Shown here piece by piece: positions 18,403-27,874 of a DNA stretch of 64,000 nucleotides. The translations under genes and the position numbers were made by a program. This stretch comes from Ruminiclostridium sp. (GTDB taxonomy: Bacteria; Bacillota; Clostridia; Oscillospirales; Ruminococcaceae): contig JAFVBZ010000072.1 of the NCBI GenBank assembly GCA_017479645.1, positions 1-64,000 of the forward strand, in the 5' to 3' direction. The stretch's first letter is position 1; each line of letters begins with the position of its first letter. The notes under the pieces are model-generated. The model did not search any database, was not told the origin of the DNA, and saw nothing but the letters and a program-made list of their open reading frames with translations.

Positions 18403-18855
18403 GTGAAGAAATTTGTATTCACGCTTCAGAACCTGAAAGAATTCCGTGAGCAGACTCTTGATACGGAAAAGGGTACGCTTGCCGAGATGCGTGCGGAACT
18501 TGTGGAGATGGAAGCGCAGCTTGAGCATATCCTTGAGGAACTTGCGAAACTCAACCGTGATCTGCTGGAGCTTTATGCCAAAGGCACCACGGCGAATGAC
18601 ATCTCCGTACATAAGCGATATATCAACGCCAAGCAGCAGGAGCTGCACCAGATGAGGCATCAGATACTCATGCAGAACCGCAAGATAGAGCAGCAGCTCC
18701 AGGCAGTCATAGACGCGACACAGGAATTGTCGAAGCTCGAAAGGCTTGAAGAGCATCAGCTTGATGATTACAAGGCTGCCGAGCAGAAAGAGACCGAGCA
18801 GTTCATAGAGGAATTCGTTTCCAACGCCGACTGGCGGAAGCAGCACGCGGAGTAA
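18403..18855 (+). CDS. fliJ: flagellar export chaperone FliJ
   Basis: 150 residues, almost entirely coiled coil, beginning KKFVFTLQNLKEFREQTLD as FliJ proteins do. FliJ is the stalk that activates the FliI hexamer. It starts with GTG (18403) after GGAGGGATATGCCGG. It is the last gene of this operon; fliK, flgD, flgE and the export gate genes are not in the window, so flagellar genes must continue elsewhere. Confidence 0.88.
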   Translation: MKKFVFTLQNLKEFREQTLDTEKGTLAEMRAELVEMEAQLEHILEELAKLNRDLLELYAKGTTANDISVHKRYINAKQQELHQMRHQILMQNRKIEQQLQAVIDATQELSKLERLEEHQLDDYKAAEQKETEQFIEEFVSNADWRKQHAE

Positions 18856-18877
18856 ATGTGTTTCTGACAAATAGAAA

Positions 18878-18914
18878 ATCCCGATAAGAACGTCATCTTA
18901 TCGGGATTTTTGCT
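18878..18914. terminator. bidirectional terminator between fliJ and trpA
   Basis: AATCCCGATAAGA and TCTTATCGGGATT form a 13-bp stem with a 6-nt loop, followed by T runs on both strands. Confidence 0.92.
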
Positions 18915-18960
18915 GTATTCGGACGAATGTATATACTATTATATATAAGCATTCACACAG

Positions 18961-19737
18961 TCATGCTTCGCTTACCGCATCTTTCATGGACTTAACATAC
19001 TCTCCGACGAACGGTGCGGAATCTCTGCCGTGTTCGCCGATCATTCTCACGATAGCGGAACCGACGATAACCCCGTCCGACACCGCGGACATCTTCTGTG
19101 CCTGTTCCGGCGAGGATATGCCGAAGCCTACTGCGCAGGGGATATCCGTGTATCTGCGCACAGCGTCCGTGATCGATGCTATATCCGTCTTTATCTCGCT
19201 GCGAACACCTGTGACTCCGAGACTCGACACGATGTACAGAAATCCTTCGGCGCCGCGGGCGATCTTTTCGATACGCGCATCAGATGTCGGCGCGATGAGC
19301 GATATCAGATCAATGCCGTACTTTCTGCATGTCGGCGCGAATTCCTCCTTTTCCTCGAAAGGAACATCCGGGAGGATCATTCCGTCTATCCCGATCTCGG
19401 CGCAGGTCTTTGCGAACCTCTCCGTGCCGTAGGAGAAAACCACATTCGCGTATGTCATGAATACCAGCGGGATATGAACATCTTTGCGCAGATCTCTTAC
19501 AAAGTCAAAGATCTTGTCGGTTGTGACATTTCCCGACAAGGCGCGGATATTTGCCGCCTGTATCACGGGACCTTCCGCTGTCGGATCCGAGAACGGTATT
19601 CCGAGTTCTATAAGGTCCGCCCCGTTCTTTACCATTTCCCGCACTATCCTGCCTGTCGTTTCGAGATCGGGATCGCCGCAGGTCACAAACGGGATAAACG
19701 CCTTTCCGTTTCTGAATGCTTCCTTTATATTACTCAT
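18961..19737 (-). CDS. trpA: tryptophan synthase alpha subunit
   Basis: 258 residues, TIM barrel that splits indole-3-glycerol phosphate to indole and glyceraldehyde-3-phosphate. The catalytic Glu lies in [19 protein letters not shown] and the Asp in [13 protein letters not shown]. It overlaps the trpB end by 8 nt, fitting the tight alpha-beta complex. It is the last gene of the trp operon. Confidence 0.96.
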   Translation of the reverse strand: MSNIKEAFRNGKAFIPFVTCGDPDLETTGRIVREMVKNGADLIELGIPFSDPTAEGPVIQAANIRALSGNVTTDKIFDFVRDLRKDVHIPLVFMTYANVVFSYGTERFAKTCAEIGIDGMILPDVPFEEKEEFAPTCRKYGIDLISLIAPTSDARIEKIARGAEGFLYIVSSLGVTGVRSEIKTDIASITDAVRRYTDIPCAVGFGISSPEQAQKMSAVSDGVIVGSAIVRMIGEHGRDSAPFVGEYVKSMKDAVSEA

Positions 19738-20914
19738 AGATATTCTCCCCTCTGTAACGCGCGATAGCTGCGCAGTCCTTGTCTCCGCGTCCGGAGATCG
19801 TGATAACTATTATCTTGTCCTTGTCCATTTCCGGAGCTATCTTTATCGCGTGCGCAACAGCATGCGCGGATTCGATAGCCGGGATAATGCCCTCTGTTCT
19901 TGCGAGAAACTCGAATGCGTTTACGGCTTCGTCGTCGGTCACCGCAACATATTCCGCTCTGCCGGTGTCGTGCAGGTAAGCGTGCTCCGGTCCTATTCCG
20001 GGGTAGTCAAGTCCGGCGGATATCGAATATACCGGCGCGATCTGACCGTATTCGTCCTGGCAGAAGTAGGACTTCATTCCGTGGAAGATGCCGAGTTTTC
20101 CGGTATTTATCGTCGCTGCTGTCTCAAACGTATCTATCCCTCGTCCTGCAGCTTCACAGCCGATAAGCCGTACGTCCTTATCCTCTATGAAATTGTAGAA
20201 TGTACCGATAGCGTTCGATCCGCCGCCCACGCAAGCCATTACAACATCGGGCAGCCTGCCTTCCTTTTCAAGCATCTGCTGCTTTATCTCGCGTGAGATA
20301 ACAGCCTGGAAATCACGGACAATTGTCGGGAACGGGTGAGGACCCATTACCGAACCGAGGCAGTAGTGCGTGTCCGCGATACGGTTCGTCCACTCGCGGA
20401 ATGTGGCTGATACAGCGTCCTTCAAGGTCGCTGTCCCTTCGGTGACTGAAACCACATCAGCTCCGAGCAGCTTCATGCGGTAAACGTTGAGAGCCTGGCG
20501 CTTGGTATCCTCCTCGCCCATGAATACTACGCACTCCATTCCCATAAGTGCGGCGGCGGTGGCGGTTGCAACTCCGTGCTGACCTGCACCGGTCTCTGCT
20601 ATAAGGCGCGTCTTTCCCATTTTCTTCGCAAGAAGCGCCTGACCGAGCACGTTGTTTATCTTGTGTGCGCCGGTATGGTTAAGATCCTCGCGCTTCAGGT
20701 AGATCTTCGCGCCGCCGAGAGTTTTTGTCATCTTCTCCGCGTAATAAAGTCTCGACGGTCTTCCGGCATAATCGTTGAAAAGCGCTGTGAGTTCCCGGTT
20801 GAAATCCGGGTCGTCCTTGTATCTGTTATATGCTTCTTCCAGTTCGGTCACCGCGTTCATAAGCGTTTCGGGGATATACTGCCCGCCGTGCTGTCCAAAT
20901 CTTCCTTTGCTCAT
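19730..20914 (-). CDS. trpB: tryptophan synthase beta subunit
   Basis: 394 residues, PLP enzyme that condenses indole with serine. The PLP lysine is in [15 protein letters not shown] and the phosphate-binding loop is GGGSNAIG. It is the standard TrpB1 type. It starts 23 nt after trpCF. Confidence 0.97.
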   Translation of the reverse strand: MSKGRFGQHGGQYIPETLMNAVTELEEAYNRYKDDPDFNRELTALFNDYAGRPSRLYYAEKMTKTLGGAKIYLKREDLNHTGAHKINNVLGQALLAKKMGKTRLIAETGAGQHGVATATAAALMGMECVVFMGEEDTKRQALNVYRMKLLGADVVSVTEGTATLKDAVSATFREWTNRIADTHYCLGSVMGPHPFPTIVRDFQAVISREIKQQMLEKEGRLPDVVMACVGGGSNAIGTFYNFIEDKDVRLIGCEAAGRGIDTFETAATINTGKLGIFHGMKSYFCQDEYGQIAPVYSISAGLDYPGIGPEHAYLHDTGRAEYVAVTDDEAVNAFEFLARTEGIIPAIESAHAVAHAIKIAPEMDKDKIIVITISGRGDKDCAAIARYRGENIYE

Positions 20915-20936
20915 AATGGCCTGTTCCTTTCTATAT

Positions 20937-22340
20937 TCAAAATAATCCCACAGTCCTTACCGTGTTTATAAATCGTCTGATCTTGTCGCTGTCCTTCTGT
21001 CCGTCGGTCTCCACGCCGGAGCTTACGTCCACTCCATACGGGCAGTACCTTTCAACCGCTTCCGCCACATTGTCCGGGTCAAGTCCTCCCGCAAGATAGT
21101 AAAGCCTGTCCACATCTTCGAGGTTGTCCCAGTCGAAGCTTTCTCCAGTGCCGCGCCCGTTGTCGAGAAGCAGCATATCCGCCGGAGTTCTCATTGCCGG
21201 ATCAATGTCCGCTGCGCCTTTCACTGTGAAGGCTTTCATTACCGGCAGCCCGGTCAGTGCTTTTATCCGCTCCACTGTCTCGTCCGTTTCTGTGCCGTGG
21301 AGCTGTATCACATCGATCGCGCCGGAACGGGCTATATTGCATATCGTATCTATATCCTCGTCCACGAAAACGCCGACTGTCTTTATCCGCCTGTCAAGCC
21401 TTTCCCGGAATTTAAGTGCGGTGTCGGGAGTTATGCAGCGCCGGCTCTTTTTCCAGAAAATGAACCCCGCAAGATCCGGCAGCGTCTCGTTGAGACAGTC
21501 GCAGTCCTGCTCCCTCATTATCCCGCATATCTTTATCTTCGGCATCTTATCACCTCTCAGTTCACGCAGCTTTTTCCGCTTATCTTTTGCCCGCATCAGC
21601 GTCTCGCCTATCAGCACCGCGTCAATTTTCGCATCACGCAGCATTTTTATATCCTCCGCGGTCTTTATCCCGCTTTCGGCAACAAAAACCACGTTCTCCG
21701 GCACCAGTTCCCGCAGCTTCACGGCATTTCCGGTGCTTACCGAGAAATCTTTAAGGTTCCTGTTGTTTACGCCTATGACCCGTGCGCCCGCTTCAAGCGC
21801 CATTTTCACTTCTTCCTCGTCGTGTGCTTCCACCAGCGCCGAAAGTCCGAGAGTATCACATATCCCGATATATTCCCGGAGCTTTTCCGCACCGAGTATC
21901 GAGCAGATCAGCAGAACTGCCGATGCTCCCAGCGTCCTCGCTTCATATATCATATACTCGTCCACGACGAAATCCTTGCGGATACACGGTATCTTCACTG
22001 CCGCCGCTATCTCGCGCAGATATTCCGTGCTTCCGAGGAAGTATTCCGGTTCGGTGAGCACGCTTATGCAGTCGGCACCGGCTTTTTCGTATTCCCTCGC
22101 AATATCGAGATACGGGAAATCCTCCGCGATCAGTCCTTTTGACGGCGAAGCTTTCTTGCATTCGCATATAAACGATATACCCGTTTTTTTCAGCGCATTC
22201 TCAAATTCAAATCCGAGCTTCGGCATCGCAAGCGCGTCTGCTTTCATCTTCTCCGCCGGTATTGTTTTCTTTGCTTCTGCCACACGCTTACGGGTGCTGT
22301 CCGCTATCTTATAAAGTATATTTTCCATATTCTCACTCAT
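20937..22340 (-). CDS. trpCF: fused IGP synthase / PRA isomerase (TrpC-TrpF)
   Basis: 467 residues. Residues about 1-265 are indole-3-glycerol-phosphate synthase ([20 protein letters not shown]); residues about 270-467 are phosphoribosylanthranilate isomerase ([24 protein letters not shown]). The two TIM barrels are joined by a short basic linker ([17 protein letters not shown]). Fusion is well known in enterics but in Firmicutes the two are mostly separate genes. It overlaps trpD by 8 nt; an internal ATG at 22328 is an alternative start. Confidence 0.95.
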   Translation of the reverse strand: MSENMENILYKIADSTRKRVAEAKKTIPAEKMKADALAMPKLGFEFENALKKTGISFICECKKASPSKGLIAEDFPYLDIAREYEKAGADCISVLTEPEYFLGSTEYLREIAAAVKIPCIRKDFVVDEYMIYEARTLGASAVLLICSILGAEKLREYIGICDTLGLSALVEAHDEEEVKMALEAGARVIGVNNRNLKDFSVSTGNAVKLRELVPENVVFVAESGIKTAEDIKMLRDAKIDAVLIGETLMRAKDKRKKLRELRGDKMPKIKICGIMREQDCDCLNETLPDLAGFIFWKKSRRCITPDTALKFRERLDRRIKTVGVFVDEDIDTICNIARSGAIDVIQLHGTETDETVERIKALTGLPVMKAFTVKGAADIDPAMRTPADMLLLDNGRGTGESFDWDNLEDVDRLYYLAGGLDPDNVAEAVERYCPYGVDVSSGVETDGQKDSDKIRRFINTVRTVGLF

Positions 22341-23352
22341 TCGACATCTTCACAAAGTTGTTGAGTATTTCAAGTGCGGCTCCGCTGTCGATAAGTTCTG
22401 TCGCTTTCTTTATACCCTCTGCGAACGACTCGGCCTTTCCGCCCACATATATAGCGGCTCCGGCATTCATAAGCACCGCATTCCGCTTGCTTCCCCTGTC
22501 CTCGCCTTTGAGTATTGCCCTTGTGATCTCGGCATTCTCTTCCGGAGTGCCGCCCACAAGCTCGGACTTGTCACATTTCGCAAACCCGAAATCCTCCGGC
22601 TGTATGGTGTATGTCTTGTACCAGCCGTCGCGGAACTCGCAGATTGTAGTCGGGGAGCTGAGGGATATCTCGTCCAGCTTATCCTGTCCGTAAACCACCA
22701 TGCCGCGCTTCATTCCGAGTGTGGTAAGAACCTGCGCTATGGGCTGGACGAGGTATTCATCGTAAACGCCGAGAACGATGTACTGCGGGCTTGCAGGATT
22801 TGTGAGCGGCCCTAATATATTGAACACTGTGCGGAATCCGAGTTCCTTTCTTATCGCGCCCACATATTTCATAGATGTGTGATACTTCTGCGCGAAGAGG
22901 AAACATAGACCTACTTTGTCAAGAAGCTCCCTGCACTTATCCGGGGAAAGGTCTATATTTACTCCCAGCGCTTCAAGACAGTCCGCAGCTCCGCACTTTG
23001 ACGATGCCGCACGGTTGCCGTGCTTTGCTACCTTTACTCCCGCGGCGGCTATGACCATTGCGGAGGTTGTGGAGATGTTGAAGCTTCCTGCGTTGTCACC
23101 GCCTGTTCCCACTATCTCAAGCACATCGAATCCGTGCTCTACCTTTGTCGCGTGATCTCTCATTGCAGCCGCACAGCCGGATATCTCGGCAGTCGTTTCT
23201 GCTTTTGCGCTCTTTGTGGAAAGTGCAGCTAAAAATGCCGCATTCTGTGTAGGCGTTGTCTCACCGCTCATTATCTCGTTCATTACCGAATATGCTTCAT
23301 CGTAGGTAAGATCTTGCTTCTGAACTATCTTTACAATTGCTTCCTTAATCAT
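22333..23352 (-). CDS. trpD: anthranilate phosphoribosyltransferase
   Basis: 339 residues, transfers phosphoribose from PRPP to anthranilate. The PRPP-binding motif [14 protein letters not shown] and the [12 protein letters not shown] segment are intact. The SD AAGGAGG is 7 nt before the ATG. A 173-nt gap to trpG contains a dispersed CACAATT repeat that ends right at the SD, so the operon has been interrupted by an insertion without losing the SD. Confidence 0.96.
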   Translation of the reverse strand: MIKEAIVKIVQKQDLTYDEAYSVMNEIMSGETTPTQNAAFLAALSTKSAKAETTAEISGCAAAMRDHATKVEHGFDVLEIVGTGGDNAGSFNISTTSAMVIAAAGVKVAKHGNRAASSKCGAADCLEALGVNIDLSPDKCRELLDKVGLCFLFAQKYHTSMKYVGAIRKELGFRTVFNILGPLTNPASPQYIVLGVYDEYLVQPIAQVLTTLGMKRGMVVYGQDKLDEISLSSPTTICEFRDGWYKTYTIQPEDFGFAKCDKSELVGGTPEENAEITRAILKGEDRGSKRNAVLMNAGAAIYVGGKAESFAEGIKKATELIDSGAALEILNNFVKMSNE

Positions 23353-23370
23353 TTTCTTGTCCTCCTTATG

Positions 23371-23475
23371 ACAAATTCACAATTCACAATTCACAATTCA
23401 CAATTGTGGAGCGCGCTCTGCGCGCATATCTGAATCGTGACGAAATTACTTGATTTTGTCCACAGATAGATATTA
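23371..23475 (+). repeat. dispersed repeat family 2 (CACAATT element), copy 1
   Basis: Tandem AATTCAC units, then the hairpin GCGCGCTCTGCGCGC, then CATATCTGAATCGTGACGAA, then ATTACTTG and GATAGAT-rich sequence. It matches 38568-38680 in inverse orientation over about 105 nt almost base for base. It lies between trpG and trpD. Confidence 0.85.
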
Positions 23476-23498
23476 ATTTATTATCGGTCATTAAATAT

Positions 23499-23545
23499 AG
23501 GGGCAGCGCCCGGTCTCCAAATCTCTCAAAAGTCTCTCAAAAAAC
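23499..23545 (+). repeat. partial repeat family 1, copy F, overlapping trpG end
   Basis: GGGGCAGCGCCCGGTCTC followed by CTCTCAAAAGTCTCTCAAA as in the other copies. The last residues and the stop codon of trpG are encoded inside the CTCTCAAA units. Confidence 0.6.
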
Positions 23546-24095
23546 TCTTCAGCATCTTCTTTCCGTCCGGTGTCATAATGGACTCCGGGTGAAACTGTAC
23601 GCCGTAGATCGGGTACTCTTTATGTGCGACTGCCATTATCTCGCCGTCGTCCGTTCTTGCTGTCACTGTAAGGCGATCCGGCATCGTTTCTTCGTCCGCG
23701 GCAAGGGAATGATACCGCGCTACAGGAGCATGTTCCGGCATATCCGCAAATATCCGGCAATTCCTGTCGAATGCCACCTCCGACTGCTTGCCGTGCATCA
23801 GCCGTTTCGCGTATGTTATTCTTGCTCCGAATGCCGCACATATCGCCTGATGTCCGAGACAAACGCCGAGTATCGGTATATCCTTGCCTGCCGTTTTCAC
23901 TACGTCGGTTATCACTCCCGCGTCTTCCGGTCTTCCGGGTCCGGGCGAAATGATTATATGGGAGGGTGCAAGCGCTGTTATCTCCTCCGCTGTCATCTCG
24001 TCATTGCGTATCACCCGGATATCCGGGTTTATCTCGCCGATGTACTGGTACAGGTTGTATGAAAAGCTGTCGTAGTTGTCGATAAGAAGTATCAT
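23526..24095 (-). CDS. trpG: anthranilate synthase glutaminase subunit
   Basis: 189 residues, class I glutamine amidotransferase that gives ammonia to TrpE. The nucleophile Cys is in LGVCLGHQAICAAFG and the His/Glu in VQFHPESIMT. The start overlaps the trpE stop (ATGA type). The final residues (SFLRDF) are encoded by a dispersed repeat unit, so the repeat has recruited or replaced the native end. Confidence 0.95.
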   Translation of the reverse strand: MILLIDNYDSFSYNLYQYIGEINPDIRVIRNDEMTAEEITALAPSHIIISPGPGRPEDAGVITDVVKTAGKDIPILGVCLGHQAICAAFGARITYAKRLMHGKQSEVAFDRNCRIFADMPEHAPVARYHSLAADEETMPDRLTVTARTDDGEIMAVAHKEYPIYGVQFHPESIMTPDGKKMLKSFLRDF

Positions 24096-25570
24096 TCTTC
24101 AAGTTCACCCGCTTCCTTCAGTGCATTCATTACCGCTTTCGCCTTGTTTATGCATTCCTCGTATTCCTTCTCCGGGACCGAGTCCGCGACTATTCCCGCT
24201 CCGCTTCTCACGAACACCTTTCCGTTCTTCTTGTATGCTATCCGTATTGCTATGCAGGTATCGAGATCGCCGTTGAACGCCATATATCCTATCGCTCCGC
24301 CGTAGATCCCGCGCTTGTTGTTCTCAAGCTCGTTTATCAGCCTGCAAGCTCTTATCTTCGGCGCTCCGGAAAGCGTTCCCGCCGGCAGAACCGCATTTAC
24401 CGCATCGGCAGCGTCCTTGTCCTCCCTTATTATCCCGCGAACCGTAGAACCTATGTGCATAACGTGCGAGTAGCGCTCTATGGTATGCAGCTTCTCAACT
24501 TCCACTGTACCAAATCTGCTTATCCTGCCGAGATCGTTTCTTCCGAGATCTACCAGCATATTGTGCTCGGCAAGCTCCTTCTCGTCCCGGAGCAGTTCTT
24601 CCTCCAGCGCCTTGTCCTCTTCCGGCGTCTTTCCTCTCGGGCGCGTCCCGGCAAGCGGGAATGTGTGCAGCACCCCGTTTTCCAGCTTTACCAGCGTTTC
24701 CGGAGATGCACCCGCTACTTCGACATCTGTGCCGGAGAAGTAGAACATATACGGCGACGGGTTTATCGTCCGGAGCATTCTGTATGTGTTCAGCAGGCTT
24801 CCCTCGAACGGTGCGCTAAGTCGGTTTGACAGCACGATCTGGAAGATGTCGCCTTCCCGGATATGCTCTTTCGCTTTCTCTACCATTGCACAGTACTGCT
24901 CCTTATCAAAGAGCGGGGTTATCTCGCCGGTTATCCGTCCGGCAGGCTCGCGCTTTCTCTCGCCGTTTTTCAGCAGATCGATCATATTACCGATCTCGCG
25001 CATTGCCCTGTTATACTCGGTGTCCACATCATCATCTTTGCCGATGCCGATGTTCACGATGAGGATTATCTTCTGCAGGCTGTTGTCGAATGCGATCACC
25101 TTGTCGAACAGCATCAGATCGACATCTTTGAAATGCTCGCTGTCCTCGGTGTCGGTGCGTATCGAAGGCTCGGTGTAGCCGAGAAAGTCGTATGAGAAGT
25201 AACCGACAAGTCCGCCTGTGAATGCCGGAAGCCCGTCTATCTTCGGACTTTTGTACCGTCCGAGCACCTGGCGGATAAATCCGGAGGGGTCGTCTGTCTC
25301 AACGGTAAGGTCGCCGTAACGGAGAACTCCGTCAACGCAGGTAAGCTCGGTTTTCGGCTCATAGCCGAGGAAAGTGTAGCGTCCCCATGTTGCCTGCTCC
25401 GAAACGGATTCGAGCATATAGCAGTGTGATGATACATTTTTGAGAATGCTCAGCACGCGCAGGGGCGTGAACATATCGGAGAGCATCTCGCAGCATACCG
25501 GCATAACGCTGTACTTGCCTTCTTCCGCATATTTCTTTGCGGTTTCGCGGTCGGGGTAGAATGTGTGCAT
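24092..25570 (-). CDS. trpE: anthranilate synthase component I
   Basis: 492 residues. The N-terminal domain has the tryptophan feedback motif as MLESVSEQATWGRYTFLG and the C-terminal chorismate-binding domain has PSPYMFYF, AGTRPRG, DLGRNDLGR and the GTLSGAPKIRA segment. It converts chorismate and ammonia to anthranilate. As first gene of the operon it lies about 80 nt downstream of a T-box leader. Confidence 0.97.
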   Translation of the reverse strand: MHTFYPDRETAKKYAEEGKYSVMPVCCEMLSDMFTPLRVLSILKNVSSHCYMLESVSEQATWGRYTFLGYEPKTELTCVDGVLRYGDLTVETDDPSGFIRQVLGRYKSPKIDGLPAFTGGLVGYFSYDFLGYTEPSIRTDTEDSEHFKDVDLMLFDKVIAFDNSLQKIILIVNIGIGKDDDVDTEYNRAMREIGNMIDLLKNGERKREPAGRITGEITPLFDKEQYCAMVEKAKEHIREGDIFQIVLSNRLSAPFEGSLLNTYRMLRTINPSPYMFYFSGTDVEVAGASPETLVKLENGVLHTFPLAGTRPRGKTPEEDKALEEELLRDEKELAEHNMLVDLGRNDLGRISRFGTVEVEKLHTIERYSHVMHIGSTVRGIIREDKDAADAVNAVLPAGTLSGAPKIRACRLINELENNKRGIYGGAIGYMAFNGDLDTCIAIRIAYKKNGKVFVRSGAGIVADSVPEKEYEECINKAKAVMNALKEAGELEE

Positions 25571-25648
25571 ATTTTTTCCTGCCTTTCTGTTGAATGATTG
25601 AATAACTGATTGGATTCCCGTGCTTGTGTCAGAACGGCGGTTTATAAA

Positions 25649-25969
25649 AACAAAAACCCGTCCATGACTTAAACAAAGTCAAGGACGAGTATAATTACAA
25701 TTACTCGCGGTGCCACCTTGATTCACAGCTGCATTATTTATACAGCTATGCCCTTTGCGGGATACAAGCATATCCCCGATAACTAACGCATATCTACGCG
25801 TCGCAGTTTATCCGGCAGCTTTCGCTGTAATGCAGGGCAGAAATATCTGCGCCGCATCTTCCGACTGCGCCCTCCGCGGGCCATTTGATGAACTGTATCA
25901 CGTCCGGCTCTCACCTGCCCGGACTCTCTGTTGAGTCATTGATCATCTTTATCTCCGCATCACCGGTTT
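25649..25969 (-). promoter_or_regulatory. T-box leader of the trp operon
   Basis: On the minus strand the conserved T-box AAGGTGGCACCGCG is at 25719-25706, followed by a terminator hairpin (CGTCC.TGACTT / AAGTCA.GGACG, 25687-25655) with a TTTTTGTTTTT tail. Upstream is a long stem I region. A UGG (25883-25881) lies where a tryptophan specifier codon would be expected, but I placed it by eye only. T-boxes read uncharged tRNA: when tRNA-Trp is uncharged the antiterminator forms and trpE is transcribed. Confidence 0.92.
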
Positions 25970-25975
25970 AAAGAA

Positions 25976-26004
25976 ATATTATCACAAAGTTTGTAGTTTG
26001 TCAA
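25976..26004 (-). promoter_or_regulatory. promoter of the trp operon
   Basis: TTGACA (26004-25999), 17 nt, TAATAT (25981-25976) on the minus strand, directly upstream of the T-box leader. Confidence 0.85.
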
Positions 26005-26031
26005 TAGGTTTTTGAAAAAAATTTTTTGATT

Positions 26032-26063
26032 AATAAAAAACGGCAGGAGTGAGTCCTGCCGGT
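26032..26063 (-). terminator. terminator of the XRE regulator gene
   Basis: GGCAGG and CCTGCC stem around ACTCACT, followed on the minus strand by TTTTTTATT. Confidence 0.8.
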
Positions 26064-26074
26064 CTATAACATCT

Positions 26075-26416
26075 TTATACAGCGCCTTTTTCTTTGGCAA
26101 GTTTTTCTATTTCTTCATCAACGATCTTTTCAACGTCACAGAGGACTTTGTATTTTGCGCGTTCGGGAGTCTGTCTGTAAAGGTTGAGGAACTTCTTTTC
26201 GTCATCGGTGAGATTATCCCGATATTCTCCGAATATTATATAGTCTATAGAGGTGTCGAGGTAGTCGGCTATAGCGGCAAGCGCATCTCCTTTTGGAAGC
26301 TGCCCTTTTTTCCAGCTTCCGGTATTTCCGGTGCTTAATCCGAGATCTTTCAGCACAGCTGAAAGAGTTGTATGTTTTTCTTTACACAGCAAGTGCAATC
26401 TGTCATAAAAAATCAC
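26075..26416 (-). CDS. XRE-family HTH regulator
   Basis: About 114 residues with an N-terminal lambda-repressor-type helix-turn-helix (about 2-62: LHLLCKEKHTTLSAVLKDLG, then NTGSWKKGQLPKGDALAAIA), and a C-terminal helical tail (DDEKKFLNLYRQTPERAKYK) often seen in Clostridial XRE proteins. GTG 26416 is chosen because GAGGTGA lies 5 nt upstream; a longer start at 26482 has no SD. It is divergent from two unknown genes and probably controls them through the shared 195-nt region. Confidence 0.85.
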   Translation of the reverse strand: MIFYDRLHLLCKEKHTTLSAVLKDLGLSTGNTGSWKKGQLPKGDALAAIADYLDTSIDYIIFGEYRDNLTDDEKKFLNLYRQTPERAKYKVLCDVEKIVDEEIEKLAKEKGAV

Positions 26417-26475
26417 AAAAATCACCTCGTAAAAACAGCAAAAGGAACAAATCTCAACAATTCGAGCAAATAATA

Positions 26476-26503
26476 TTGACAAGCTCTAAAAATTGAGTAT
26501 AAT
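26476..26503 (+). promoter_or_regulatory. promoter and inverted repeat of the AT-rich cassette
   Basis: TTGACA (26476-26481), 16 nt, TATAAT (26498-26503). Just downstream GGAGAAT (26511-26517) and ATTCTCC (26529-26535) form an inverted repeat that could be an operator for the divergent XRE protein or a 5'-UTR hairpin. Confidence 0.75.
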
Positions 26504-26611
26504 ATATTATGGAGAATGGGATAGGAATATTCTCCGCAGGCAAAATACACCTAATTTTATATTATAGCATAAAGTGAGGAATTTTGCAAATTTTTTGGAG
26601 TTATTAAAAAT

Positions 26612-27058
26612 ATGAAGTGGACAGATGATCAAAAAGAGATTTTCAGACACTTGATACCGACAAAAAGACTTTTGTTTTTGAAAACAAGAGGTCAATTGAA
26701 AGTGGTTCTGAGAAATGAGGATTTGTCGAAATATGATTATTTGGTAATTTCGTCCGATTTCTATCAGTATTATCTTATTTGTAACGCAAAGCTACATATA
26801 GGTAAAACAGAAATTGATCTTGAGGCGGGACGGCAGATAATTCTGAAAAAAGAGACCGGCGTTGTATCAAAACGGCTGAATAATGGCAGCGGTTTATATG
26901 AAAAGTGTATTGTTTTTCCTTGGGAAACCGAAACTAAAGTTTGCAAAGGCATAGGATATTGGTTTAATGATGTTAAGCCTATAAACGACAACGGGAAAAT
27001 GATTTACGGATATTATGACGAAAAAACGCAGTCGATTGAAGCTATATACGAAAGATAA
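26612..27058 (+). CDS. hypothetical protein
   Basis: 148 residues, no signal peptide or membrane helix, rich in aromatic residues and lysine. I do not recognise a family. It starts with MKWTDDQKEIFRHLIPTKRL and ends in a KMIYGYYDEKTQSIEAIY stretch. The SD is GGAG 11 nt before the ATG. Base composition is clearly more AT-rich than the flanking trp and leuS genes, suggesting horizontal acquisition with the next gene. Confidence 0.7.
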   Translation: MKWTDDQKEIFRHLIPTKRLLFLKTRGQLKVVLRNEDLSKYDYLVISSDFYQYYLICNAKLHIGKTEIDLEAGRQIILKKETGVVSKRLNNGSGLYEKCIVFPWETETKVCKGIGYWFNDVKPINDNGKMIYGYYDEKTQSIEAIYER

Positions 27059-27076
27059 AAAGGAGAATTGTTAAAT

Positions 27077-27697
27077 ATGCTTATATATGCTATACTTTGG
27101 TGTCTTTTTGGACTGATGTGTTTTGCAGTTCATTTGAACTTTTTGGGAGTTTTGATGTTAATTATTGGTATTCCAGCGTTAATATATAATATATACCTAT
27201 TCGTTACCTTACCCAGTGATAAAGAATATAATGAAAAAATTAAAAAAACACAAATGGAAGAAACGGAAGCATTAAAGGCTAAAGGTTTTGTGAAAACAAA
27301 AGAACTTGATAAGTCTTTTTCAATTGATCAAGTACATAAGAAATTTTGTTTTTATAATAAATATGTATATAACTACAGTGATTTAGTTGAATTTGAATAC
27401 GTTGAGAATGGAGAAACAATAAAAACAGAACAACAAGGTGCTACAGGACGAGCGATAATCGGTGGTGTTTTATTTGGCGCAGTCGGCGCTGTTGTCGGAG
27501 CTGCAACAGCGTCAACAAAATCAACAACTACCATAGATGGCATATATATTAATATATATTTATCCAACGGATCTAAGTCTGAAATATTTATTTGTGGTAA
27601 AACAGAAAAAGGTTCATGGCAATATCAAGCCGCAAGAAGAAAAGCAGAAGACATACTTGCCGTATTGTATTCTATAAAAAACAGTAATAACAGATAA
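27077..27697 (+). CDS. membrane protein with glycine-rich segment, unknown function
   Basis: About 206 residues: two N-terminal membrane helices (about 1-50), a charged linker, and a soluble domain containing a glycine-rich hydrophobic segment (GRAIIGGVLFGAVGAVVGAA) and a C-terminal part IYINIYLSNGSKSEIFICG. The pattern resembles small Firmicute membrane proteins often found near mobile elements, but I cannot name a function. ATG 27077 is preferred (AAGGAG 11 nt upstream); TTG at 27068 is too close to the SD. It is in one operon with the preceding gene and ends at a strong terminator. Confidence 0.7.
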   Translation: MLIYAILWCLFGLMCFAVHLNFLGVLMLIIGIPALIYNIYLFVTLPSDKEYNEKIKKTQMEETEALKAKGFVKTKELDKSFSIDQVHKKFCFYNKYVYNYSDLVEFEYVENGETIKTEQQGATGRAIIGGVLFGAVGAVVGAATASTKSTTTIDGIYINIYLSNGSKSEIFICGKTEKGSWQYQAARRKAEDILAVLYSIKNSNNR

Positions 27698-27707
27698 AAA
27701 CTATATT

Positions 27708-27742
27708 CTGCCCCTTCCGATACATCGGAAGGGGCAGTTTTT
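27708..27742 (+). terminator. terminator of the AT-rich cassette
   Basis: CTGCCCCTTCCGAT and ATCGGAAGGGGCAG make a 14-bp stem followed by TTTTT. Confidence 0.95.
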
Positions 27743-27810
27743 CACAGAATTGACAGCCAAATTGTGTAATAAACCTAATAGCTTTATTGTTGTGAAATCA
27801 GTATAATAAA

Positions 27811-27842
27811 TACCGCACAGAATGTCACTCTGTGCGGTATTC
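27811..27842 (-). terminator. terminator of leuS
   Basis: ACCGCACAGA and TCTGTGCGGT hairpin 35 nt downstream of the leuS stop; the T-rich tail is interrupted (TATTTATTAT). Confidence 0.65.
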
Positions 27843-27874
27843 ATTGTTTAAGAACAAAAGATGCCTCAAATCTC

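Noticed and set aside
23371-23400. CACAATT units as a CRISPR array
   Set aside because: Units are directly adjacent without spacers and no cas genes are present.
26075-27697. Prophage remnant
   Set aside because: No integrase, structural or lysis genes; only a regulator and two unknown genes.
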